A stretch of DNA of 7,497 nt from Legionellales bacterium (GCA_013215905.1 JABSQI010000077.1:1-7497); one strand, 5' to 3'. Shown: positions 1-6,518, numbered from the stretch's first letter. Numbers and translations: made by a program. Notes: a model not told the origin generated them from the sequence alone.

Positions 1-77
1 GGTAAATGATGCTGCTATGGTACTACAAGAATATGGCTACGATAAAAAATAAACGTATGTTCATATCTAGTCTTGCT
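1..77 (+). repeat. 77-base direct repeat, left copy
   Basis: Bases 1-77 match 6326-6402 without a mismatch at a constant offset of 6325. The repeat covers the last 16 codons and stop of the synthetase-like gene plus 25 bases of 3' flank, and ends at the motif TCTTGCT. After that this copy continues with CCAAAC and the other with ATTAAA. The left boundary is the window edge, so the true repeat may be longer. Confidence 0.95.
2..52 (+). CDS. 3' end of a second copy of the asparagine synthetase-like/Sel1 gene (partial)
   Basis: Only the last 16 codons and the TAA stop (50-52) are inside the window; the gene begins upstream of it. The encoded C-terminus (VNDAAMVLQEYGYDKK) and every base are identical to the end of the complete gene at 4176-6377. 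I infer a second copy, or an allele, of that ATP-pyrophosphatase/Sel1 fusion just to the left. How far the identity extends upstream cannot be seen. An alternative is that only this short tail was duplicated, or that the window starts at a contig edge inside a collapsed repeat. Confidence 0.6.
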   Translation, partial: VNDAAMVLQEYGYDKK

Positions 78-509
78 CCAAACAATTGTTTTTGTATTTA
101 CAATCACGATGTTTAGTAGTACCACCAAATACATTTTTCGATAGCAGGATATAATGCTTTCTCTTTATCAGTAGTGATTTGTGACGGTGTAAAGCCAGAA
201 GTCTCATGAGCTTGATTGAAAAAATTCTCAGCTGATTGTTAGTCACGTGTATTACTTAGGCATACATCCACAAGATTACCTTCTTTATCAATAGCTCTAT
301 ACAGATAACACCATTTGCCTTCAATCTTAAGATAGGTAGCATCAACATGCCACTGTTTACCTGATTTGCCTTTACGAGCTTTACGAATTTTCAAGCCTAA
401 TGCAGCTGCAAAAATTTGTGACCAATTATGGACAGTTTGATGACTCAGCTTAATTCCACGAATAGACATTATTTCAGTAAAATCATCTAAACTTAATTTA
501 ATGTATAGT

Positions 510-544
510 ATAATATTTGTGCTTATAGAGATAATATTTGTACT
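510..544 (-). repeat. Short imperfect tandem repeat, 21-base period
   Basis: ATAATATTTGTGCT (510-523) recurs as ATAATATTTGTACT (531-544), a spacing of 21 bases. It sits between the terminal inverted repeat and the recognisable part of the transposase, where the normal start of the gene is absent. It is probably a local slippage duplication in the decaying element. Confidence 0.6.
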
Positions 545-560
545 GAATTTTGATAGAACC
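541..560 (-). repeat. Candidate IS6-type terminal inverted repeat
   Basis: On the minus strand the element appears to begin GGTTCTATCAAAATTCAGTA, similar to the GGTTCTGTTNCAAA-type ends of many IS6-family elements. It lies just upstream of the transposase remnant in the expected orientation. I found no partner repeat; the other end was lost at the junction with the 77-base repeat. The short distance from here to the helix-turn-helix coding region indicates an internal deletion of the original start. Confidence 0.5.
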
Positions 561-620
561 GGATTAATCACCAAGTTCCCACGTAGCTTCCTTTCTTGTA
601 CATTACTTTTAAGAAAAAAT

Positions 621-629
621 TGCTATTAT
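621..629 (+). promoter_or_regulatory. Candidate extended -10 promoter for the patatin gene
   Basis: TGCTATTAT fits an extended -10 element (TGn followed by TATTAT at 624-629). A start about seven bases downstream would fall on or next to the A of the ATG at 637, giving a leaderless or nearly leaderless transcript. This agrees with the lack of a Shine-Dalgarno sequence before that ATG. No well-spaced -35 box is evident; TTGTAC at 596-601 is too far away. In AT-rich DNA such matches arise by chance, so the call is weak. Confidence 0.3.
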
Positions 630-636
630 ATAAGAC

Positions 637-2751
637 ATGCCTAAAAAAAAATTGAAATTTATTCCAAATAGTATTCTAGAAAATGAATTGTTAGATTTAA
701 ACATTCCATACGATCCTTTAAGAGTAATTCAAAGAAGCATTAAGCCCCAATATCTTGTATTTGAAGGAGGAGGAGTAAAAGGAATAGCCTACGTTGGTGC
801 ACTAGAAGAATTAGAGAAAAATAAAATGTTATCAGATGTGCAATCTGTTGCGGGGAGTTCAGCTGGAGGACTCACAGCTTTTTTACTTGGCCTGGGGCAT
901 ACTTGTCAAGAGATACGAAAAATCATGGAAGAAATAAATTTTGAGGACTTTGTTAAAGATAGTAAAAGACATTGGTTTGATATTTGTGGAATTGGGAGTA
1001 AAGTTAAAAAAATTTATAATTTACTGGCAAAGGATACACATGGACTTTCTTCTGGAGAGGGATATACAAGATTATTAGAAAATATTTTACTTGCACAATT
1101 TGAATCAAAATTTGGTAACTTAGAAATTTTAAGGAAATATTTCAAAAATCGTGACAATATTGAATATTCCAAAGATATTAAAGAACTAGTAAAAGGGATA
1201 ACATTTTCTGAATTTGATAGAATAAAAGAAGATCATAAAGAAACTGGTTTTATTGATATGAAATTTACTGGAACTAATTTAACTCAGAAAGATAGGAGAG
1301 AAGTTATTTTTGGTAAAAAACCAGGAGAAAGCCCAAATTTTAGTATAGTAAAAGCAGCAAGAATAACTGGATCATTCCCAGGAATGTTTGCGGCTGTTCC
1401 TGTAGATAATCCCCAATCAGGAAAGCCTGACCTTTATGTAGATGGAGGAGTTAGTAATAATTTTCCTACTGATATATATGACGATATTGATTATGTGCCA
1501 GAAGGATATGAACTAACTAACTTAGGAGCTAATCCTGCGATGTTAGGTTTTCTTATTGATGATAAAACAGAAATGAAATCAAAAATATGGGGGCAATCAG
1601 TTGTTGAAGGATCGAATAAACGTGTATCTTTAAAAAATTTCATTAAAAAAATTATAGAAGCTATGCAAGTAAATAAATATGCAATTAAAAGGCATGAGAT
1701 GCATATTATTCAAATAGATGATCAAGATATCCAAACATTACAATTCAATTTATCAAAAGCAGAGATAAATAAATTAGTATATTCTGGGAAAAAAGCAGCT
1801 GGATTATGGAATGATTTATACCATGCTGATGGGATTTATAATGAATATAGATATAAAAATTTAAAAGAAAAATATAGTGAGTTGAAGCAGGGTGAGATAG
1901 TAGAATGTTTTGATATGTTTATAAAAATATATAACGATATTGAAGAAAACATAAAAAACATCTGGAAAAAAATAAGATCCCAAATCTACAAAAAAACAAT
2001 CAAAAACAGAAAGAAAACAATCGATTATAATAAAAAGATACTTATAAATTTAGGATTAGAAAAATATTTGCCATTATTAAATACATCTGCTGGAAGAAAG
2101 AAATTACAAAATTTCGCTGATGACTCAGACAAGATAGAGGTTCTTATTGATAAAAGACAGAGAGAAAAAGCAAGTTCAATTATTTCACATTTATTGCATC
2201 ATCATAAGGGACTATTAGAAATGCATAACCATTTAAATAAGTCATATAGGAAACTTGATAAGGTCAATAATAGATTGGGGCAAATAGAAAAAGAGATATT
2301 TACAATATTTCGGATTGCTAATATACCAAAAATAGGGTATCAAGGGATGTTTTTGCGGGATAAATATGAAGAATATGTTAGTAACAAAAATTTTGAAATA
2401 GAAAATATTAAAAGAAAAAAATATATTTTACAATCGGAAAAAGCAAATCTAGAAATCCAAAAAAAAAATATAAAAAAACAAGAACTAATTTCTTTTGATA
2501 AGCAGCTTCTAAAGTTAGATATTGTAATTGATAATAGTATTAACCTTGCATTAGATAGTTTCGATAAAAACTCAAAGATACTAGATAATTTGATTAAATT
2601 AAATAGAGAAATTATAGTTGAAAATTATAAGACCATAGAATTTTTGAAAGATGATATAGAGATTAATAAACTCATTAAAAATGCTATGGCTGAGAACAAA
2701 CAGCTGGTAACAAATGTAAAGAACAAGGAAAAACTAATGAGGAATTTATAA
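637..2751 (+). CDS. Patatin-like phospholipase with long helical C-terminal tail
   Basis: The protein has 704 residues and an N-terminal patatin (Ser-Asp dyad lipid acyl hydrolase) domain over roughly residues 39-300. The oxyanion-hole motif GGGVKG is at 44-49, the nucleophile elbow GSSAG at 73-77 (Ser75), and the DGG motif at 269-271 (Asp269), so all catalytic elements are present. SFPGMFAAVPVD shortly before the DGG fits the conserved SxxxPxxFxP-like segment of the family. From about residue 400 the protein is Lys/Glu/Asn/Ile-rich and probably helical or coiled coil. No signal peptide is visible. Patatins of this kind in intracellular bacteria are often secreted effectors that hydrolyse host phospholipids; that role is inferred here. 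The start at 637 is chosen because the next Met comes after the GGGVKG motif. There is no clear ribosome-binding site. The stop at 2749-2751 appears to result from a one-base loss at about 2740-2748, so the true tail probably continued through the next two frames to 3700. Confidence 0.9.
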   Translation: MPKKKLKFIPNSILENELLDLNIPYDPLRVIQRSIKPQYLVFEGGGVKGIAYVGALEELEKNKMLSDVQSVAGSSAGGLTAFLLGLGHTCQEIRKIMEEINFEDFVKDSKRHWFDICGIGSKVKKIYNLLAKDTHGLSSGEGYTRLLENILLAQFESKFGNLEILRKYFKNRDNIEYSKDIKELVKGITFSEFDRIKEDHKETGFIDMKFTGTNLTQKDRREVIFGKKPGESPNFSIVKAARITGSFPGMFAAVPVDNPQSGKPDLYVDGGVSNNFPTDIYDDIDYVPEGYELTNLGANPAMLGFLIDDKTEMKSKIWGQSVVEGSNKRVSLKNFIKKIIEAMQVNKYAIKRHEMHIIQIDDQDIQTLQFNLSKAEINKLVYSGKKAAGLWNDLYHADGIYNEYRYKNLKEKYSELKQGEIVECFDMFIKIYNDIEENIKNIWKKIRSQIYKKTIKNRKKTIDYNKKILINLGLEKYLPLLNTSAGRKKLQNFADDSDKIEVLIDKRQREKASSIISHLLHHHKGLLEMHNHLNKSYRKLDKVNNRLGQIEKEIFTIFRIANIPKIGYQGMFLRDKYEEYVSNKNFEIENIKRKKYILQSEKANLEIQKKNIKKQELISFDKQLLKLDIVIDNSINLALDSFDKNSKILDNLIKLNREIIVENYKTIEFLKDDIEINKLIKNAMAENKQLVTNVKNKEKLMRNL

Positions 2752-2860
2752 AAAAGAGTCAAGAAAATAAGACAAAATTACTGAAAAATATTAAAAAATT
2801 TATACCAAATACTGAATCTGCTAGATATAAAAACATAGAAAAAACTATCTCTAATTTCTA
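2616..2860 (+). repeat. Tail repeat unit 1 (about 82 codons)
   Basis: This unit encodes NYKTIEFLKDDIEINKLI and then AENKQL, and in the shifted frame FIKKSQ, ESARYKNIEKTIS. Over 84 aligned bases (2622-2705 against 2867-2950) I count 15 mismatches, about 82% identity. The unit starts are 245 bases apart, one short of 82 codons, which shows that a base was lost inside this unit. Confidence 0.85.
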
Positions 2861-2861
2861 T

Positions 2862-3092
2862 ATGGGAAATTATAAAATTATAGAATTTTTGACAGATGAT
2901 ATAAAGATCAATGAACTTATTAAAATAGCAATAGCTGAGAATAAGGAGCTAAGAAGCAAGTCAAATATATCTAAAGAACTAATGCTAAGAAAATCCCAAA
3001 TAAATAGAAAAAATTTACTAAGAAAAATTAAAATGATTTTACCAGATGATGAATCTGGCAGGTATGAAAATATAAAAAAACTGTATCTATGA
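2862..3092 (+). CDS. Detached middle part of the patatin tail (frameshifted fragment)
   Basis: The 76-codon frame from ATG 2862 is a continuation of the patatin tail, not an independent gene. The same frame is open from 2694, and from about 2740 it encodes sequence (EEFIKKSQ and onward) that matches the second repeat unit. The ATG at 2862 is the internal Met of the segment FYMGNYK and has no Shine-Dalgarno sequence at a suitable distance. The content is Lys/Ile/Asn-rich, predicted helical, with no catalytic motif. It ends at TGA 3090-3092 because one A was lost from the run at 3074-3080; restoring it reads NIKKTVSM into the next frame. It may be translated only if the ribosome or polymerase slips, or may be silent. 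Confidence 0.6.
   Translation: MGNYKIIEFLTDDIKINELIKIAIAENKELRSKSNISKELMLRKSQINRKNLLRKIKMILPDDESGRYENIKKLYL
3074..3080 (+). other. Candidate -1 slippery heptamer A AAA AAA
   Basis: Seven A residues lie in the phase A|AAA|AAA of the upstream frame, the canonical X XXY YYZ arrangement. A -1 slip would continue as ACT GTA TCT ATG, leading directly into the frame that ends at 3700. The aligned position of the upstream repeat unit has one more base, so the run probably shrank by deletion. Whether slippage restores the frame is not shown by the sequence. Confidence 0.4.
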
Positions 3093-3700
3093 TATATAAA
3101 TCAAAAGAAATAAAAATAAGACCAAAGAAAAAAGTAATACTTCCTATAATTTCAAATATTAAGTCAGCTGAAAAGGAGATAGATTTATTATCTAAAGACA
3201 TCTATAAATTAGAACAAGAGAATCATAGTTTTTTCAAAAACAAGCAGTTTTGTGAGAAACAAGTCAGATATTATAAAGCTATAACGCACACATCTAGTGT
3301 TGAAACATTACAAGATCTTTATAAGCTAAATAATGATTTATTGAAATACATTGATGATAAAAGTAATTTTTTCACAAAAATCTTAGAAAAATTTTGTAAA
3401 TCTAAAAATAAATTTAGCAAATATTCAATATTTAGCAAGGCTCATTATATAAAAACAGCTAGGGAAAGTCAAAAAAAGGTTAGTGAATTGATACGTATAT
3501 CAAGGAATAATTGGTCTATAAATCAAATGAATAGGTGCAAAAAGGAACTTATGAATTACATGATAATTACAAGATCAGGCCTTGAACCCAATGATTCTGT
3601 TTATTGGCATGATAGTTATAATCAGATATTAGAAATATTTAAAATATTAGACGAAGCAGGATTGCCACAAAATGATAAAGAAAATTATCTGAAAATATAG
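3089..3700 (+). CDS. C-terminal part of the patatin tail, or small coupled helical protein
   Basis: This frame has 203 codons and overlaps the preceding stop as ATGA, which would also permit translational coupling. Codons just upstream of the ATG in the same frame (KTVS) match KTIS in repeat unit 1, so I favour it as the original C-terminus of the patatin protein. Residues about 20-160 are charged and Leu/Lys/Glu/Asn-rich and probably coiled coil. The last 40 or so residues (GLEPNDSVYWHDSYNQ, FKILDEAGLP) look like a compact end domain. I recognise no family, signal peptide or membrane segment. With both lost bases restored, the complete protein would have about 1021 residues. No Shine-Dalgarno sequence is obvious before 3089. 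Confidence 0.65.
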   Translation: MIYKSKEIKIRPKKKVILPIISNIKSAEKEIDLLSKDIYKLEQENHSFFKNKQFCEKQVRYYKAITHTSSVETLQDLYKLNNDLLKYIDDKSNFFTKILEKFCKSKNKFSKYSIFSKAHYIKTARESQKKVSELIRISRNNWSINQMNRCKKELMNYMIITRSGLEPNDSVYWHDSYNQILEIFKILDEAGLPQNDKENYLKI

Positions 3701-3724
3701 AAAATAATAACAGTATTCAGAATG

Positions 3725-3918
3725 TCGGAATAATATATATGAACCCAACTAACTTTAGGTAAATATATTTTTCTATTATCAATCTTAAAACCTTGAGGAT
3801 ATCTAAAACAATTATGGATGCCTTTCTTTCTTAATTTAGATATTCGCTTCGATGGTTGTTTTTTTATCAAAGTCATTTTTGAATGCCTGCTCTAAATCTT
3901 TTAGCTTTTTTTTACACA
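3725..3918 (-). pseudogene. tnpB: IS200/IS605-type TnpB (OrfB) remnant
   Basis: On the minus strand the fragment reads KKLKDLEQAFKNDF and, after a frame change in an A-rich run near 3861-3867, KQPSKRISKLRKKGIHNCF and RYPQGFKIDNRKIYLPKVSW. The pattern KKKGxHxSFRYPQGFKI....LPKxGW is typical of the N-terminal half of IS605-group TnpB proteins, the RNA-guided nucleases related to Cas12. The RuvC-like catalytic part and the zinc ribbon are absent; similarity ends near 3725, close to the end of the patatin tail. There is no TnpA and no clear element end. The remaining bases up to about 4160 (including a possible further piece starting MSYQEL near 3970) show no convincing gene. Confidence 0.7.
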
Positions 3919-4160
3919 CTAACTAATATTCTATCCTGTTTCTTTGATTCTCCATAGTTCTTGATAAGACATTTTTTTATCTCAAGTTGCACAATTAATA
4001 CATTTTGTTTAATATATGGGTTGTTGTTTTGTGATAGGTTAAAAAAACATCTTATTAGAAAGTAATCTATAATTATTAATGAATCTTAACTTCGGCGCCA
4101 TAAAAGAATGCTATTTATATTATTCAAGTCTTAACTATTGCCGATATATTTCAAATGAAT

Positions 4161-4167
4161 TAGGAGA
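4161..4167 (+). promoter_or_regulatory. Ribosome-binding site of the synthetase-like gene
   Basis: TAGGAGA (AGGAG core at 4162-4166) lies nine bases before the ATG at 4176 and settles that start. It is the only strong Shine-Dalgarno sequence seen in the window. No convincingly spaced -10/-35 pair is visible upstream. Confidence 0.75.
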
Positions 4168-4175
4168 CAAAATAA

Positions 4176-6377
4176 ATGAGTAATAAATTATGTGTATGGG
4201 CAAGAAGCTCAGAATATTTTAGTGAGATGCATCATTTATTCAAAGGAGCCGTAGAGTATCTTCATGAGATATATGGGAAGTGTGATAATGAGCTTAATTT
4301 AGCTAAAGGACAATATGCAATATATAATTCTAATAACTTGAACTTATGTTGGAAGCCGTCTTTAGTACATAAGAGAGAAGGTACAATTGTGTCATCATCA
4401 GTGCCTTTAATATGTTTGGATAAAAAAATAGAATCAGAAAAAGAATATATAGACTTTGTATTTGATGCGACCAAAAATAAAGAGGGGTATAAAAGAATAT
4501 TCCCAAGATATTTTGCTGCAAGAGTAAATAATGATGGGATGGATATTTTTTGTGATCTGCATGGTTTTGCTCATTGTTTTGTAACAATGAATAAAAAATT
4601 TGTTGCAGTGTCAAACCATATAGGAGCCCTGGCATATTTTACCGACTCTATTTTAGAGCTGAATCACTATGGAATTCATCTGTTTGCAAATGTAGGTTGG
4701 TATTTTACAGATACAAGTCCTTATAAATCAATTAACCGCATTAATCCAGCTACGGTAATAAATTGCACTCCGCATCAAGTAAAAATTAGTAAATGGCATG
4801 ATATAGGAGAGCTAGTAAGCCCTATAGGTAAAAGTTTTAATGTTAGTAATATTAAATCTGAGTGGGATATAGTTATGAATAATGTCTCAAACATAATTTC
4901 TAACCCCCCAACTTTACATTTATCAGGTGGTAAAGATTCCAGGATTACTGCAGCTGCATGGTTATCTTTGAAAAAACCTTGCATAATTTCCACTACTGCA
5001 ATCATTGAAATAGAAGGAGAAATTGCTACTAAGTTGTTAAGTACTTATCCTGGGCAGGATAAATTAGAAGATTTAGGAATAATTCATAATATATATAAAT
5101 CGTCATCATCAATATATGTAAATAAACAAACTCTTGAAGAAAGAATTAGAAAAAGTTTACTTCATAAAAATGGGGAGTGGCTACCTCATTTAATAAAATA
5201 TGATATAAGTCTTTATAAAAGTTCTAGGGTAATTTTTTCTGGTATTGATGAAGGGTCTCGTACTGGCCATTCGTATCTATCGGAATATAATTATAATAAT
5301 GCACTAGCAGACAGGTTTTATTTTGAACATGCCTTAAGTGGATGGCGTGCACCGAATGATTCTTACTCTGATATCGGGTTATATTTAGAAAAAATAATGA
5401 TGAGCAAATATCGTGATGAATGTTTATCTTTAGGACTTGATAGGTTTAGCATGCACCATTATTTCCATTATATTGAAAGATTTCGCAGATGGGGCAGTGC
5501 TGCTTTAAGATCTGAAAATTTTAATTTATTTGCTTCTCCTGCTATGATTAGAGAATGTTATAATGCATCCTCAGAAGATAAACGTTCAAGTAAAATATCT
5601 CGACAGCTTACCAATGAATTATTACCACAATGGAAAGATATTCCTTATTACAGCGGTACTGCTACTGATACAGAATCCTACAGAGATAATAAATGGACGG
5701 TATGTCATACTGACCCTGAGTTTATAAAGAGGATAGTGTTTGATGGGAATTTTTATAAAGGTTACTTAAAGCCACAAGGAGTCTTAAGGACATACGAAAA
5801 ATGTATTAATAATGAAGGTTTTCTTCCTGATGAAAGAGTTTTAATTGTGGCAGGAGTACTTGAGTTATTATGGGAGCATTATACTGAATTATCATACCGC
5901 ATAGATAAGTATAGAAATAAATATTATTACAGTAATGTTGAAGTCAAGGAATATACAGAGGACAGTTTTCAAAAACAAGCCCATTTAATAGATATTGAAG
6001 ATGAAAATTTATCTGTTAATGATAAATATAATGAGGCTCAAAAATTTTGGGATAAAGAGTATTACAAAGAAGCTGTGTTACTGCATCAAAAAATATATAC
6101 TTCTTATAAAGAAAAATATTCAGCCTTTAGATGTGGAATAGCATATCTCTATGGCTATGGGGTAAAAAAGAATGCGAATATTGCTGCAACGTATTTGTTT
6201 ATACCTGAACTAGATAATGACAGATATACTTTATATTATAGAGGTTTAGTATTTTTGGATAAAAATTATCATGGCTATAATATTAATAAGGGGATAGAGT
6301 TACTTCAAAATTCTTATGAACTTGGGGTAAATGATGCTGCTATGGTACTACAAGAATATGGCTACGATAAAAAATAA
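4176..6377 (+). CDS. Asparagine synthetase/beta-lactam synthetase-like protein fused to Sel1-like repeats
   Basis: The protein has 733 residues in three parts. Residues 1 to about 215 resemble the glutaminase-type N-terminal domain of asparagine synthetase B, but residue 2 is Ser rather than the catalytic Cys, so glutamine hydrolysis is unlikely. DIFCDLHGFAHCF fits the domain's conserved RDxxGxxPLY-like strand in diverged form. Residues about 230-580 form the ATP-pyrophosphatase domain: PP-loop SGGKDSR at 250-256 and FSGIDE at 354-359, corresponding to the LSGDGADE region of AsnB. Residues about 618-733 contain Sel1/TPR-like helical repeats (AFRCGIAYLYGYGVKKNA; YYRGLVFLDKNYHG), probably for protein contacts. 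In the known family, ATP adenylates a carboxylate that is attacked by an amine, giving an amide, lactam or lasso ring; the missing Cys points to the beta-lactam synthetase or lasso-cyclase style rather than asparagine synthesis. Substrate and product are unknown, and no precursor peptide or protease gene is nearby. The start is supported by AGGAG. A second copy of its 3' end is at the left edge. Confidence 0.8.
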   Translation: MSNKLCVWARSSEYFSEMHHLFKGAVEYLHEIYGKCDNELNLAKGQYAIYNSNNLNLCWKPSLVHKREGTIVSSSVPLICLDKKIESEKEYIDFVFDATKNKEGYKRIFPRYFAARVNNDGMDIFCDLHGFAHCFVTMNKKFVAVSNHIGALAYFTDSILELNHYGIHLFANVGWYFTDTSPYKSINRINPATVINCTPHQVKISKWHDIGELVSPIGKSFNVSNIKSEWDIVMNNVSNIISNPPTLHLSGGKDSRITAAAWLSLKKPCIISTTAIIEIEGEIATKLLSTYPGQDKLEDLGIIHNIYKSSSSIYVNKQTLEERIRKSLLHKNGEWLPHLIKYDISLYKSSRVIFSGIDEGSRTGHSYLSEYNYNNALADRFYFEHALSGWRAPNDSYSDIGLYLEKIMMSKYRDECLSLGLDRFSMHHYFHYIERFRRWGSAALRSENFNLFASPAMIRECYNASSEDKRSSKISRQLTNELLPQWKDIPYYSGTATDTESYRDNKWTVCHTDPEFIKRIVFDGNFYKGYLKPQGVLRTYEKCINNEGFLPDERVLIVAGVLELLWEHYTELSYRIDKYRNKYYYSNVEVKEYTEDSFQKQAHLIDIEDENLSVNDKYNEAQKFWDKEYYKEAVLLHQKIYTSYKEKYSAFRCGIAYLYGYGVKKNANIAATYLFIPELDNDRYTLYYRGLVFLDKNYHGYNINKGIELLQNSYELGVNDAAMVLQEYGYDKK

Positions 6378-6402
6378 ACGTATGTTCATATCTAGTCTTG
6401 CT
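6326..6402 (+). repeat. 77-base direct repeat, right copy
   Basis: This is the complete-gene copy of bases 1-77, spanning the last codons, stop and 25 bases of 3' flank of the synthetase-like gene. It ends where a different IS6-like remnant begins. Confidence 0.95.
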
Positions 6403-6495
6403 ATTAAAATATCTATCAACGGCTTGTTGATCACGGATATTGCTTGAATAGATATTAATAATATTACCTAGTTTATTACCACTAATAGATATTAT
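6403..6495 (-). pseudogene. Second IS6-like transposase fragment
   Basis: On the minus strand this short stretch encodes ISGNKLGNIINIYSSNIRD followed by QQAVDRYFNS. Position by position it parallels the left remnant (KEGNLVDVCLSNTRD, stop, QSAENFFNQ), the segment between the first and second catalytic Asp of IS6-family transposases. It is clearly diverged from the left remnant, so it comes from a different element. Upstream in this frame a TAG occurs near 6504, and no catalytic Asp remains. Downstream it is joined to the 77-base repeat. The rest of the gap to the transporter stop holds nothing I recognise. Confidence 0.55.
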
Positions 6496-6518
6496 TTTAG
6501 CCTAACATTCTATGTGGT

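Larger units (their letters stand above)
78..560 (-). pseudogene. Decayed IS6-family transposase, truncated at both ends
   Basis: This is the remnant of a DDE transposase of the IS6/IS26 family. Read on the minus strand, the recognisable part begins near YIKLSLDDFTEIM and continues with RGIKLSHQTVHNW (helix-turn-helix region) and WHVDATYLKIEGKW, whose Asp codon at 341-343 is the first catalytic residue. The frame stops at a TAA (239-241) where family members have a coding residue after the NTRD motif. In the same frame the protein resumes as QSAENFFNQAHETSG and ITTDKE, with the second catalytic Asp at 167-169. One extra base near 133-138 shifts the frame, after which FGGTTKHRDCKYKNNC is readable up to the junction at 77. 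The third catalytic residue (Glu), the C-terminus, and the N-terminal residues between the inverted repeat and the helix-turn-helix are missing. An ATG at 572-574 opens the frame but lies outside the element, so it is not the native start. It is certainly inactive. Confidence 0.9.
2861..3092 (+). repeat. Tail repeat unit 2 (about 77 codons)
   Basis: This unit repeats the preceding one: NYKIIEFLTDDIKINELI, AENKEL, LRKSQ, ESGRYENIKK. It lacks three codons present in unit 1 before the KSQ motif. Near its end the A run at 3074-3080 is one base shorter than the aligned stretch of unit 1, which throws the frame into the TGA at 3090-3092. A third unit does not follow. Confidence 0.85.

Noticed and set aside
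239..574. A 111-codon intact transposase gene
   Set aside because: The frame stops at a TAA in mid-domain, its ATG lies outside the element's inverted repeat, and the homologous protein continues below 239.
3685..3876. A 63-codon minus-strand gene
   Set aside because: Its similarity is to an internal part of TnpB and the ATG arises at a frameshift, so it is a fragment rather than a small gene.
3921..4160. Promoter, precursor peptide or small RNA upstream of the synthetase-like gene
   Set aside because: Several AT-rich -10-like hexamers exist but none has a well-spaced -35; no short frame with a ribosome-binding site or leader/core peptide pattern was found.
4262..4635. Minus-strand open frames of 70 and 101 codons
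   Set aside because: They lie entirely inside the strongly supported synthetase-like gene on the plus strand and have no recognisable motif or ribosome-binding site.
4775..5005. Minus-strand open frame of 76 codons
   Set aside because: It is the antisense of the PP-loop region of the synthetase-like gene, where conserved coding on the plus strand explains the open frame.
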